From contig DATCHD010000006.1 in NCBI GenBank assembly GCA_036508555.1, positions 1-30,441 of the forward strand: a stretch of 30,441 nucleotides of DNA, read 5' to 3'. The stretch comes from CAINVV01 sp036508555. GTDB taxonomy: Bacteria > Bacteroidota > Bacteroidia > Bacteroidales > Prolixibacteraceae. A model generated the notes under the pieces. It was given only the letters and a program-made list of their open reading frames with translations, was not told the DNA's origin and searched no databases. Below, one piece after another: positions 9,301 through 15,780 of the stretch. Each line of letters opens with the position of its first letter. The stretch's first letter is position 1. The position numbers and the translations under genes are program-made.

Positions 9301-9542
9301 ATGATGTTAACCATCACCGGAATAGTGGCAGTAGAGGGGGCCAGCATGGTAAATAAACGTCCTAGAATCATAAACAGCGGGGCACCTGGAGGGTGACCAA
9401 CCTCCAGCCGGAAGGCCGTGGTGATAAACTCACTACAGTCCCAAAAACTTGCAGTTGGTTCTATTGTCATGAGATAGACAATAGCTGCAACGACAAAAAT
9501 TCCCCATCCAATAACCGTGTTGTAAAACTTGAATGTTCTCAT
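6399..9542 (-). CDS. DUF2723 (TMEM260-like) integral membrane protein, putative GT-C glycosyltransferase
   Basis: A 1047-residue protein with about a dozen membrane segments in the first 600 residues and a soluble C-terminal part of about 430 residues. Its N-terminus carries FWDCSEFITTAFRLEVGHPP (residues 34-52), with the acidic pair Asp35/Glu38 in the first non-cytoplasmic loop. This is the hallmark of DUF2723 and placed like the catalytic acid of GT-C transferases. Length and layout match Bacteroidota homologues annotated DUF2723. Human TMEM260, of the same family, is a protein O-mannosyltransferase, so a role in envelope protein glycosylation using a lipid-linked sugar is plausible but inferred. 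Toward the C-terminus, residues about 880-1000 are helical and may be TPR-like (lipid-transferase partners often carry such repeats). The stop is TGA; the deacetylase follows after 70 bases. Confidence 0.85.
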   Translation of the reverse strand: MRTFKFYNTVIGWGIFVVAAIVYLMTIEPTASFWDCSEFITTAFRLEVGHPPGAPLFMILGRLFTMLAPSTATIPVMVNIMSALASAFTILFLFWSITHLAKKILVTGEKETLPELIAILGAGAVGALAYTFSDTFWFSAVEGEVYGTSSLFTALVFWAILKWENEADEPFANRWLVLISYLVGLSIGVHLLNLLAIPAIVFVYYFRKYEVSRNGILAASGISLVLLATMIWVVIPGLVVASSWFELLFVNGIGLPYNSGVIIYAIVLTGAVCYGIVYTYRHKKVVANTLLLCLSVIIIGYSSYAMTVIRSLANPPMDQNNPDNVFSLLSYLNRVQYGSRPLGYGQYYNAPLDSKEQYKQGSPTYIKKNGHYEIAEYKQIPNYDSRFCTIFPRMYSSSADHIQEYKNWAGIKGTPIQATNRNGDPETIMKPTFGENLQFFLTYQVGFMYLRYFLWNFSGRQNDVQGQGGILNGNWMTGINAIDAIRLGDQKHLPPTLGDNKGKNAYYMLPFILGLLGMFYQYQAGKKGKQDFTVVMLLFFMMGLAIVIYLNQDPLQPRERDYAYAGSFYAFTIWIGLGVLAIYDLIRRYSPGVVSAIAATLISFFAVPVLMGSENWDDHDRSGRYTARDFGSNYLETCAPNAIIFTNGDNDTFPLWYAQEVEGIRTDVRVCNLSYLQTDWYIEQMRKKYYDSDPLPIKFTDDQVVQGTRDIVYVLDQLKRPVNLNEALEFIRSDDPATKLQQADNASFLPSKQLYLPVDKKEVLATGTVAAKDDSLIVDKIDINLTGNYLSKDEMIILDILNNNKWKRPVYFAVTVGRDKYLNLQDYFQAEGFAYRLVPIKTKVKDQQIGRVSSTIMYDNIIKKFKWGNMNDPKVYLDENNQRMSMNIRNNFVRLADQLVLEGKTDSAVAVLDRCNELVPNKKVPYNYFNLLMAEAYYKAAQYDMHRMGKERTSLEVNMLPAAVKKGNDVVRQMIDNNESEILYYLSLEPKFRDSVSEDLQRAFYLLQELGVITEQYGEKELAKEINVKLSKMISVVQPERGNAIQK

Positions 9543-9659
9543 CCTATTATATTTTAATCTACCAGAAGAAGTACTAAGCTACGAAAAAACTTTGCGAAGA
9601 TATAAAATCTTTGTCCAAGGCAGAAAAGTAATTATTTTTTGCTCTTCCCCATTTTGATC

Positions 9660-9689
9660 TTGGCGGAAAAAAAAATCTTTGTACTTTTG
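9660..9689 (+). promoter_or_regulatory. Promoter of the first tRNA-Gln gene
   Basis: TTG at 9660-9662, a 19-base spacer and TACTTTTG at 9682-9689 match the Bacteroidota primary sigma consensus (TTG-N19-TAnnTTTG) exactly. The tRNA begins about 30 bases after the -7 box. Confidence 0.75.
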
Positions 9690-9719
9690 CGCCGTCTTAA
9701 ATAATAAGGCATGCAGGAT

Positions 9720-9792
9720 TGACCCGTGGTGTAATTGGCAACACGTCTGATTTTGGTTCAGAAGAGTTCAAGTTCGAGCCTTGACGGGTCAA
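9720..9792 (+). tRNA. tRNA-Gln (anticodon UUG)
   Basis: The 73 bases fold as a full cloverleaf. Acceptor TGACCCG pairs with CGGGTCA, and the D stem is GTGT/ACAC. The anticodon stem TCTGA/TCAGA has loop TTTTGGT, giving anticodon TTG. The T stem is TCAAG/CTTGA with loop TTCGAGC. The discriminator is A and CCA is not encoded. It decodes CAA and, by wobble, CAG. Confidence 0.96.
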
Positions 9793-9804
9793 CTTTATAA
9801 TCAG

Positions 9805-9836
9805 TCACTTACATGTTATTTTGTAGGTGATTTTTT
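9805..9836 (+). terminator. Terminator after the first tRNA-Gln
   Basis: TCACTTAC (9805-9812) pairs with GTAGGTGA (9823-9830) with one G-T wobble around a 10-base loop. Six T residues follow. A near-identical hairpin follows the second tRNA. Confidence 0.75.
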
Positions 9837-9837
9837 G

Positions 9838-9845
9838 TATTTTTG
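9838..9845 (+). promoter_or_regulatory. -7 box of a possible promoter for the second tRNA-Gln
   Basis: TATTTTTG fits TAnnTTTG exactly and lies 28 bases before the second tRNA, immediately after the first terminator. The candidate -33 (TTTTG at 9819-9823) is only 14 bases upstream and overlaps the terminator hairpin, so spacing is poor. Confidence 0.5.
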
Positions 9846-9872
9846 CTGCCCAAACATGAAATATTCAAATAT

Positions 9873-9945
9873 TGACCTGTGGTGTAATTGGCAACACGTC
9901 TGATTCTGGATCAGAAGAGTTCAGGTTCGAAACCTGACAGGTCAA
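9873..9945 (+). tRNA. tRNA-Gln (anticodon CUG)
   Basis: A complete 73-base cloverleaf. Acceptor TGACCTG pairs with CAGGTCA, D stem is GTGT/ACAC, anticodon stem is TCTGA/TCAGA with loop TTCTGGA (anticodon CTG), and T stem is TCAGG/CCTGA with loop TTCGAAA. Compared with the upstream copy, changes in the acceptor stem and T stem are compensatory. It is therefore a diverged tandem duplicate specialised for CAG. No CCA is encoded. Confidence 0.96.
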
Positions 9946-9956
9946 CTAAAATTCAA

Positions 9957-9989
9957 TCACTTACAATTTATTTTGTAGGTGATTTTTTT
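9957..9989 (+). terminator. Terminator after the second tRNA-Gln
   Basis: TCACTTAC (9957-9964) and GTAGGTGA (9975-9982) form the same 8-base stem as after the first tRNA, followed by seven T residues. The identical stems show that tRNA and terminator were duplicated as a unit. Confidence 0.78.
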
Positions 9990-10108
9990 GTTGCCAGGTT
10001 TGTTGCTAATATTGAACCCAGGTAAAATTGAATGAAAGGTGCAAAGATAATATATTAGCTATTTTTGTATTTTTCTATTATATTTGGATAATATTTTAAA
10101 CAAATACG

Positions 10109-10381
10109 ATGTATTCATTTGAACGATCTCCACTGGAAGTAAGTAAAGCATTGGCTGAAAAACATCGCACTTTGCGAAAGCAGCTAAAAATGTCGCAGGA
10201 AGAAATGGCCGAACGTTCGGGCGTATCCCTTGGAAGTTTAAAGCGTTTTGAAAACACAGGGAAAATATCGTTGGATTCGTTGCTGAAACTGATGCACCTT
10301 TTAGGACGGTTAAATGAATTTGACAACCTCTTGCTTCAAAAGGAAAACCTCGACGACATTAAAAAACTATTTTCAAAATAA
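10109..10381 (+). CDS. Xre/HipB-type helix-turn-helix protein (orphan antitoxin-like)
   Basis: A 90-residue protein that is almost entirely one Xre-family HTH domain (about residues 13-75). The DNA-binding core is MSQEEMAERSGVSLGSLKRFE (about 27-47), followed by TGKISLDSLLKLMHLLGRL. This form, with LGSLKRFE-TGKISL, is the one typically encoded directly upstream of HipA-family kinase toxins in Bacteroidota. No hipA follows: after a short non-coding stretch the next gene is a glycosyltransferase. It is therefore an orphan antitoxin or regulator, perhaps left after loss of its toxin. A perfect -7 box (TATATTTG, 10079-10086) precedes the ATG by 22 bases, but no well-spaced -33 element was seen. 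Targets are unknown. Confidence 0.85.
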   Translation: MYSFERSPLEVSKALAEKHRTLRKQLKMSQEEMAERSGVSLGSLKRFENTGKISLDSLLKLMHLLGRLNEFDNLLLQKENLDDIKKLFSK

Positions 10382-10404
10382 ACAATGGTCGGGATCAATA
10401 AGAT

Positions 10405-10439
10405 CAGGGACTAAATCCCTGTCAAAAGCCACTAGCTTT
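10405..10439. repeat. Two tandem small hairpins (REP-like or weak terminator)
   Basis: CAGGGA-ctaaa-TCCCTG (10405-10421) is followed three bases later by AAAGC-cacta-GCTTT (10425-10439). Two adjacent short palindromes of this sort resemble REP elements, and could also stop transcription after the HTH gene, though no T-tract follows directly. Confidence 0.45.
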
Positions 10440-10501
10440 AATTATTCCTTTTTAAAATTTTTCTGAATCATCTTTATCAAAAGGAATTACGAACCATAGC
10501 C

Positions 10502-12040
10502 ATGAGCAAAAAATCATTCCTCATATTGACGATCTGCTTTGTCATCATAAAATTGCTGATTCACTTTCTGACCAGCACCAATTACGAACTCCACCGCGAT
10601 GAAATGCTCTATTTCTCAATGGGCAGCCACCTGTCATGGGGATTTGCCTCAACACCCCCCATGATGGCATTTTTCTCATTTATCATAAAAAATCTCTTCG
10701 GTTACCACGAATTCTTCGTTAAACTATTTCCTGCTCTGGCGGGAGCTTCCATCATCGTGCTGATCGCCCTATTCGTTAGAGAACTTGGAGGCAAAAGCTT
10801 TGCGGTTTTCACAGCTTGCCTGGCAGGTATTATATCAACCTCATTGCTCCGTTCTTCCTCACTTTTCATGCCAGTAATTTTTGAACTCTTTTTTTGGACC
10901 CTTTTCCTGTTCTTCCTGCTGAAACTGATTAACAGGCAGGATCCCAAGTATTGGATCTGCATCGGAATAAGTTTTGGCCTGGCTTTTCTCAACAAATATT
11001 CCATTCTCTTTTTAGGATTGTCTACCCTGATCGCCATCCTATTAAGCAATCACAGAAAATTGCTCCTTTCAAAATATCTTGTGTATGCCGCAGTTGCAGC
11101 TCTTTTCATCATGCTTCCCAATATCATCTGGCAAATCATCCACAAATTTCCCGTGGCCACACACATGGGCGAACTCTACCGGACCCAACTCAACCTTGTC
11201 TCCAAACACACATTCCTCGGGGAGCAGATCATGATGAACTTTACAGCCATATTAATCTGGCTTACAGGACTATTCGTACTATTATTCGCAAAGGCAGAAA
11301 GAAAATTTAGATTATTTGCCTGGCTGTTTCTACTGGTAATTCTACTGTTCCTGGTCACCAAAGGGAAACCTTACTATACTTTAGGTGTCTATCCGGTCAT
11401 GTTTGCCTTTGGTGGATATTTTCTTGAAAAATACTTACCAGGAAAGCTAAGAATCATCTCCTGGTTCATCGTCGGATATTCCTTCCTTACTTCCTTATTC
11501 TTCCTGCCGCTGGGCCTGCCGGTACTGCATCAGAAAGAAATGGCGGCTTATTGCTCCTTCTTTTCCCAGCATATTTCACCTGCTCCGATGAGAAACGAAC
11601 AAAATGGCTATTACCCTATCCCTCAAGATTATATGGACATGACCGGCTGGGAAGAATTAGCATCAATGGCTTCAATAGCCTACAATTCACTGGATAGCCT
11701 CAGCAAGAAAGATTGCATAATCTATGCCAACAACTACGGTCAGGCCGGCGCAATGGATTTTTATGGTAAGAAATATCACCTGCCTGCCCCCGTCTGCGTC
11801 AATGACAGCTATATATTCTGGGCGCCCGACTCCCTGGTTGCCAATAATTTTATTGTATCCGATAACAGTTTAGGCGATATCCCCAGACTCTTCAAGAATT
11901 ACCATGAAGTCGGGGAGATCAAAAATTCCTATTTCCGTGAGAATGGCTTAAAGGTCTATCTGTGCCAGAATCCTACTCCTCTCCTGAACAAATTTTTCAG
12001 GAAGAGAATCAGGGCAAACAAGGAAATTTATGGTTACTAA
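10502..12040 (+). CDS. GT39-family (ArnT/PMT-like) membrane glycosyltransferase
   Basis: A 512-residue GT-C protein. After the first membrane segment the loop contains ELHRDEMLYF (residues 29-38); the Asp33-Glu34 pair is at the position of the GT39 catalytic acid. About ten further hydrophobic segments follow up to residue 345, then a soluble C-terminal domain of about 165 residues. Relatives use polyprenyl-phosphate sugars as donors and modify lipid A, other lipids, or proteins on the outer face of the inner membrane. Donor and acceptor cannot be deduced here. The last 11 bases overlap the start of the arsC-like chimera, so the genes were probably co-transcribed. The PAP2 phosphatase downstream could act on the lipid-phosphate product, which is inference. 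Confidence 0.86.
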   Translation: MSKKSFLILTICFVIIKLLIHFLTSTNYELHRDEMLYFSMGSHLSWGFASTPPMMAFFSFIIKNLFGYHEFFVKLFPALAGASIIVLIALFVRELGGKSFAVFTACLAGIISTSLLRSSSLFMPVIFELFFWTLFLFFLLKLINRQDPKYWICIGISFGLAFLNKYSILFLGLSTLIAILLSNHRKLLLSKYLVYAAVAALFIMLPNIIWQIIHKFPVATHMGELYRTQLNLVSKHTFLGEQIMMNFTAILIWLTGLFVLLFAKAERKFRLFAWLFLLVILLFLVTKGKPYYTLGVYPVMFAFGGYFLEKYLPGKLRIISWFIVGYSFLTSLFFLPLGLPVLHQKEMAAYCSFFSQHISPAPMRNEQNGYYPIPQDYMDMTGWEELASMASIAYNSLDSLSKKDCIIYANNYGQAGAMDFYGKKYHLPAPVCVNDSYIFWAPDSLVANNFIVSDNSLGDIPRLFKNYHEVGEIKNSYFRENGLKVYLCQNPTPLLNKFFRKRIRANKEIYGY

Positions 12041-12329
12041 AATATTAATTCTTTGTACGGAAAATAGCTGCCGAAGCCAGATGGCGCATGGATTCCTGCA
12101 ATCTTTTGATCCTACCCTCACTGTCTGCTCCGCAGGCACTGAGGCTTCGGGTAAATTGAACCCTGGAGCCATGGCCGTGCTGAAAGAGTCCGGCATCAAT
12201 TCTCAGGCGGCATTTGCTACCGTAATCGGTCCGCTTATTGAAGTCCCGGTACTCATTTTATTAGTTAACGTAGCACTCTATTTTAGGAAAAAAATTTTTG
12301 AGAAAACAGTTATTTCACCTACCTATTAG
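12030..12329 (+). pseudogene. Chimeric arsC::acr3 remnant (in-frame deletion fusion)
   Basis: The 99-codon frame has two unrelated halves. Residues 1 to about 57 are the start of a thioredoxin-dependent arsenate reductase: KILILCTENSCRSQMAHGF holds the P-loop CX5R (Cys9 to Arg15), then TVCSAGTEASGKLNPGA. Residues about 56-99 (GINSQAAFATVIGPLIEVPV, then LILLVNVALYFRKK) match the last membrane segment and tail of ACR3 arsenite permeases. The redox Cys pair of ArsC and most of ACR3 are absent, so neither activity should survive. The most economical reading is an in-frame deletion joining a former arsC to a downstream acr3 near a GGCATCAAT-like stretch (about 12192-12203). The ATG lies inside the last codons of the GT39 gene. 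A small membrane-anchored product could still be made. The stop is TAG. Confidence 0.8.
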
Positions 12330-12464
12330 CATAAATTTTCGCCTGCTTAACAAATTTGGCAGAATAATTTTTTTTACCTATACTGCGTTTGAATTAAAAT
12401 TATTGGCGCAACGCCTAAACAAAACGCACTATGCTTAACATAAAATAATCTTCATTAACTGGCT

Positions 12465-13082
12465 ATGCTTTTAGGAATCTCCAATAAAACTGACTATGTC
12501 GTCATGATCATCATAGCGATCGTCTTAATCATAGGTGTTTATCAATTTTATTTCTGGTGTCAGCGCAATGCCATCAGAAAACCAATACAACTTGAAAGTT
12601 TTGTTGACAGGTATTTCAAATTCAAACCCTGGTGGATATGGATTTACAGCGGAATTTATTACCCAATCATCGTTGTTACGATATTTTCATTTAAGGATTT
12701 CCGGCAATTTGATTATACTGTTGTCAGTTACATCATTTTACTGGCCATTCAGATGTTGTTTTTTTTATTTTTTCCCGTACATACGCCTCCGTCCTGGCGT
12801 GAACAGCCTCTGGGAAATTCATTGACTCACCGGTTTCTTCGTTATGTTCAATCGTTGGACATGGCCAATAATTGTTTCCCCAGCATGCACATGAGTGTTT
12901 CTACCTTAACTTCCTTTCATCTGGCGACCAATTGTCCGCCACTTGGTTTATGGATATGGTCTTTCCCCGTTTTAATCGCCTTTAGCGCACTTTACACGAA
13001 ACAGCATTTCTTCCTGGATCTGATTCCGGGGGCTATCGTCGGCTGGATCGCCTTTGAAACCTATCTGTTTATCTATGTGTAA
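12465..13082 (+). CDS. PAP2-superfamily membrane phosphatase or phosphotransferase
   Basis: A 205-residue protein with about six membrane segments. The second PAP2 motif is CFPSMHMSVS (about 137-146), with catalytic His142 in place of the usual PSGH context. The third is LYTKQHFFLDLIPGAIVG (about 177-194), giving His-x3-Asp. The first motif is less clear (HTPPSWREQP, about 105-114). The PSMHMS form is typical of the PAP2/Aur1-like branch, which includes lipid phosphatases and inositol-phosphorylceramide synthase-like enzymes. Likely substrates are lipid phosphates such as undecaprenyl pyrophosphate or phosphatidic acid. It follows the GT39 gene and the ars remnant after 135 bases with no clear terminator between. 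Confidence 0.82.
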   Translation: MLLGISNKTDYVVMIIIAIVLIIGVYQFYFWCQRNAIRKPIQLESFVDRYFKFKPWWIWIYSGIYYPIIVVTIFSFKDFRQFDYTVVSYIILLAIQMLFFLFFPVHTPPSWREQPLGNSLTHRFLRYVQSLDMANNCFPSMHMSVSTLTSFHLATNCPPLGLWIWSFPVLIAFSALYTKQHFFLDLIPGAIVGWIAFETYLFIYV

Positions 13083-13178
13083 TCCTGCTTACCAGGAAGG
13101 TCCCAATTTTCGAATATTTAAAAGGATTGTTGAATATTTATAAATATCTTAGCGACCTGAAAGAAATTTTGTTGCAAT

Positions 13179-14210
13179 ATGCTTAACGGATTATTACTGC
13201 CCTTATTGGTTGCCATGTTTCTAGGGTTGAACATGGGAGGCAGCGGCACCGCACCTTCTTTTGCAACAGCTTATGGCTCAGGGATTATCCGCCGTTCACT
13301 GATACCCGGACTCTTCGGTATTTTCGTTCTGCTGGGTGCCCTTTTTGCAGGAAAAAATACGGCTGTCACACTTGGGAAAGAGATACTTCCCGCGGTGAGT
13401 CTGGATTATACACTAACGACAATTATTCTCTTTTCAGTAGCCCTCTCCCTCCTTTTCGCCAATCTAATCGGAGTGCCTCAATCAACGGCACAAACTACAG
13501 TCGTGGCACTCGTGGCCCCCGCTCACTATGTTGGCCAACTCAACACCCACAAATTGTTCTATGAAATTCTGCCTACCTGGATCGTCATGCCTATTATATC
13601 CTTTGGCCTCATGTATTTTATTTCCAGGGTCATTTCAAGGAAGTTTGATATCAAGAATCCAGGATATTTTCTTAACGCCAAACGACAGAAACTGTTCAGC
13701 TGGATAGTCATCATTACCAGTTGTTATGTAGCATTCTCCATCGGCTCAAACAACGTAGCTAATGCAGCCGGACCGATTACTTCAATGATTACCAACGAAC
13801 TGCATATTGCACCAACCAGCCAGAACTTTGTCCTGATCATGATTCTGTGCACACTCATCATAGCGCCTGTCTTTGCGATTGGAAGTTCCATCTTCGGTCA
13901 TAAGCTGATGTTAAAAACGGGTACCGCCATCACCGAAATAGGGAAAGTGGAAGCATCGATTATCTCATTTATCACGGCATCTCTTCTACTGACTGCCTCA
14001 TTGACACGGGGTATCCCGACCTCTTTGGTCCAGCTAAATACCTTCGCAATTCTTGCGTTAAGTGTCTCAAAGGTTGGCTGGAAAGACACATTCTCGAAAA
14101 AAATTGTCAAGCAATTCTGGATGATCTGGCTGATCTCTCCACTGATCGCTTTCGTGTTTTCTTATTTCCTCACCTCGCTGGCCGACCAGTTTGGCCTGCT
14201 TTCCATCTGA
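13179..14210 (+). CDS. PiT-family anion permease, CysP-like (sulfate or phosphate)
   Basis: A 343-residue inner-membrane protein with about ten membrane segments and the inverted-repeat PiT signatures. The C-terminal repeat has IGSNNVANAAGP (about 187-198), as in other PiT carriers. The N-terminal repeat reads LNMGGSGTAPSFATAYGS (about 17-34), lacking the usual GANDVANA. This form and the C-terminal stretch KIVKQFWMIWLISPLIA agree better, from memory, with Bacillus CysP sulfate permease than with PitA. Import of sulfate by proton symport is the favoured reading, phosphate the alternative. A weak -7-like TATCTTAG lies at 13145-13152. The TGA stop abuts the stop of the convergent metallopeptidase gene with no intervening base. 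Confidence 0.8.
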   Translation: MLNGLLLPLLVAMFLGLNMGGSGTAPSFATAYGSGIIRRSLIPGLFGIFVLLGALFAGKNTAVTLGKEILPAVSLDYTLTTIILFSVALSLLFANLIGVPQSTAQTTVVALVAPAHYVGQLNTHKLFYEILPTWIVMPIISFGLMYFISRVISRKFDIKNPGYFLNAKRQKLFSWIVIITSCYVAFSIGSNNVANAAGPITSMITNELHIAPTSQNFVLIMILCTLIIAPVFAIGSSIFGHKLMLKTGTAITEIGKVEASIISFITASLLLTASLTRGIPTSLVQLNTFAILALSVSKVGWKDTFSKKIVKQFWMIWLISPLIAFVFSYFLTSLADQFGLLSI

Positions 14211-14936
14211 TCAGAATAGTTCGGGACTGAACTGTTTGATGACCCTGTTTAACTCTTCTACATCAGGAAAATGCCTCTTCAATTGTTCCTTGAATAATGG
14301 TCCGTGGTTGGGTATTTTAGTATGGACCAGCTCATGAACCAATATCAAATCTATCATCCTATCTGGAAGCCTTATCAGGTGGATATTCAGGTTGATGTTC
14401 TTCAGTCCCGAGCAGCTTCCCCAGTTGGTTTTATTGTTTTTGAGGGTGATGGATTTAAAGGAATACCCCAGCTTGTCTGCTAATTCCATCGTCCTGGCAG
14501 GCAAATATCTTCTTGCTTCATAACGAAGTACGCCATCAATTGAAAATCTGATCATATCCCTGAACAAGGGTTCTTCCAGCGATTCATTTTCGGGATAGCC
14601 AATTTCGACGATGTGCTCATCCTGTTTGAAGAAGACTTTAACTCTTTCGGTCTTCATCGGCAGCAAAAAATATTTGAGACTTCTGGTAGAAAAAAGTTCT
14701 CCAGGCTGAAGTGGAGTTCTGGTAAGACCCTGTTTCTCAAGTTTTTGTTTAGTCTGGATTACCCAATTTTTCTTCTCCTCAAGGAAAGACTCTCCTTTCG
14801 AAAAAGTAGACTGCCAGGGAATTGAAACAACGACCGCGCCGGAAGATTTTACCGCAATCCTGAGTTTTTTTGATCTGGCCCTGCGTACCATCTGCACCTC
14901 ACCAATTCCGGATACATACATCGTTTTTTCGTTCAT
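14211..14936 (-). CDS. YgjP/DUF45-type zinc metallopeptidase
   Basis: A 241-residue cytoplasmic protein of the WLM/SprT-like DUF45 family (YgjP in E. coli). The zinc site is HELVHTKIPNHG, with His201, catalytic Glu202, His205 and third ligand His211. The upstream NNKTNWGSCS (about 167-176) is also diagnostic of the family. Cellular role is poorly known; some members sit beside restriction or nuclease genes, but not here. It lies 54 bases downstream of lpxA on the same strand and could be the last gene of the lpx operon. Confidence 0.88.
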   Translation of the reverse strand: MNEKTMYVSGIGEVQMVRRARSKKLRIAVKSSGAVVVSIPWQSTFSKGESFLEEKKNWVIQTKQKLEKQGLTRTPLQPGELFSTRSLKYFLLPMKTERVKVFFKQDEHIVEIGYPENESLEEPLFRDMIRFSIDGVLRYEARRYLPARTMELADKLGYSFKSITLKNNKTNWGSCSGLKNINLNIHLIRLPDRMIDLILVHELVHTKIPNHGPLFKEQLKRHFPDVEELNRVIKQFSPELF

Positions 14937-14990
14937 CTGCGTTTCAGTTTCTCTGTTGCTGATATCGCCCGGTCATGACAAAACGGGACA

Positions 14991-15773
14991 TCAATCAGGA
15001 AAATATCCCTTAATAATCCCCCTCTTGGAATCCTTTATAAATAACAGGATATCATCTCTTTCTTTTGAAGCCGGCAGCTCTGCCTCCACCACTTCCAATG
15101 CCTGCGAATTATTGTACCCTTTCTGGTAGATAATCCGGTAGATATCCTGAATCTGGGTAATAATTTCGTTGGAAAACTCCCTGCGCCGCAATCCGATCGA
15201 GTTGACTCCTGCATAGGACAGCGGTTCGCGACCGGCTTTGATGTAAGGTGGCACATCTTTCCTTACCAGGGATCCCCCTGAAAGCATCACATGCTTGCCG
15301 ATATGGCAAAACTGATGGATCGCTGAATGTCCTCCGATAATGGCATAGTCATCCACAAGTACCTCGCCGGCTAATGAAGTAGCGTTCACCAGAATAACAT
15401 TATCTCCAACCACACAATCGTGGGCAATGTGTACATAAGCCATGATCAGACTGTTGCTGCCGATCAAAGTCTTGCCTTTCGCGGCAGTGCCCCGGTTGAT
15501 GGTGACACACTCCCTGATGGTAGTATTATTGCCTATCTCGACAGTTGAATATTCACCTTTGAATTTCAGATCCTGCGGTTCACCTCCAATGACAGCACCA
15601 GGGAAAATTTTACAGTTTTTCCCGATACGTGTACCCGGAAATATGGTTGCATGAGAGCCGATATTGGTTCCTTCGCCAATGATAACATCGTCACCAATAG
15701 TGGCAAATGGCTCAACAACAACCCCTTTCGCAAGTTTGGCGTTGGGATGGATATGCGTAAGTACTTGGTTCAT
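14991..15773 (-). CDS. lpxA: UDP-N-acetylglucosamine O-acyltransferase
   Basis: A 260-residue left-handed beta-helix protein with hexapeptide repeats (for example IGEGTN IGSHAT IFPGTR) over roughly residues 5-190 and a helical C-terminus, which is the normal LpxA length. The catalytic His is His118 in AHDCVVG. It transfers an R-3-hydroxyacyl chain from acyl-ACP to UDP-GlcNAc in the cytoplasm, the first step of lipid A synthesis. It follows lpxC/fabZ by seven bases, so the two are surely co-transcribed. Acyl-chain length preference cannot be read here. Confidence 0.95.
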   Translation of the reverse strand: MNQVLTHIHPNAKLAKGVVVEPFATIGDDVIIGEGTNIGSHATIFPGTRIGKNCKIFPGAVIGGEPQDLKFKGEYSTVEIGNNTTIRECVTINRGTAAKGKTLIGSNSLIMAYVHIAHDCVVGDNVILVNATSLAGEVLVDDYAIIGGHSAIHQFCHIGKHVMLSGGSLVRKDVPPYIKAGREPLSYAGVNSIGLRRREFSNEIITQIQDIYRIIYQKGYNNSQALEVVEAELPASKERDDILLFIKDSKRGIIKGYFPD

Positions 15774-15780
15774 TCGTCTT

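Noticed and set aside
10109..10381. ArsR-type arsenic regulator for the neighbouring ars remnant
   Set aside because: The domain is Xre/HipB type, not winged-helix ArsR, and lacks its metal-binding cysteine motif.
12030..12329. Functional arsenate reductase
   Set aside because: Only the first 57 or so residues are ArsC; the redox cysteines and half of the fold are missing.
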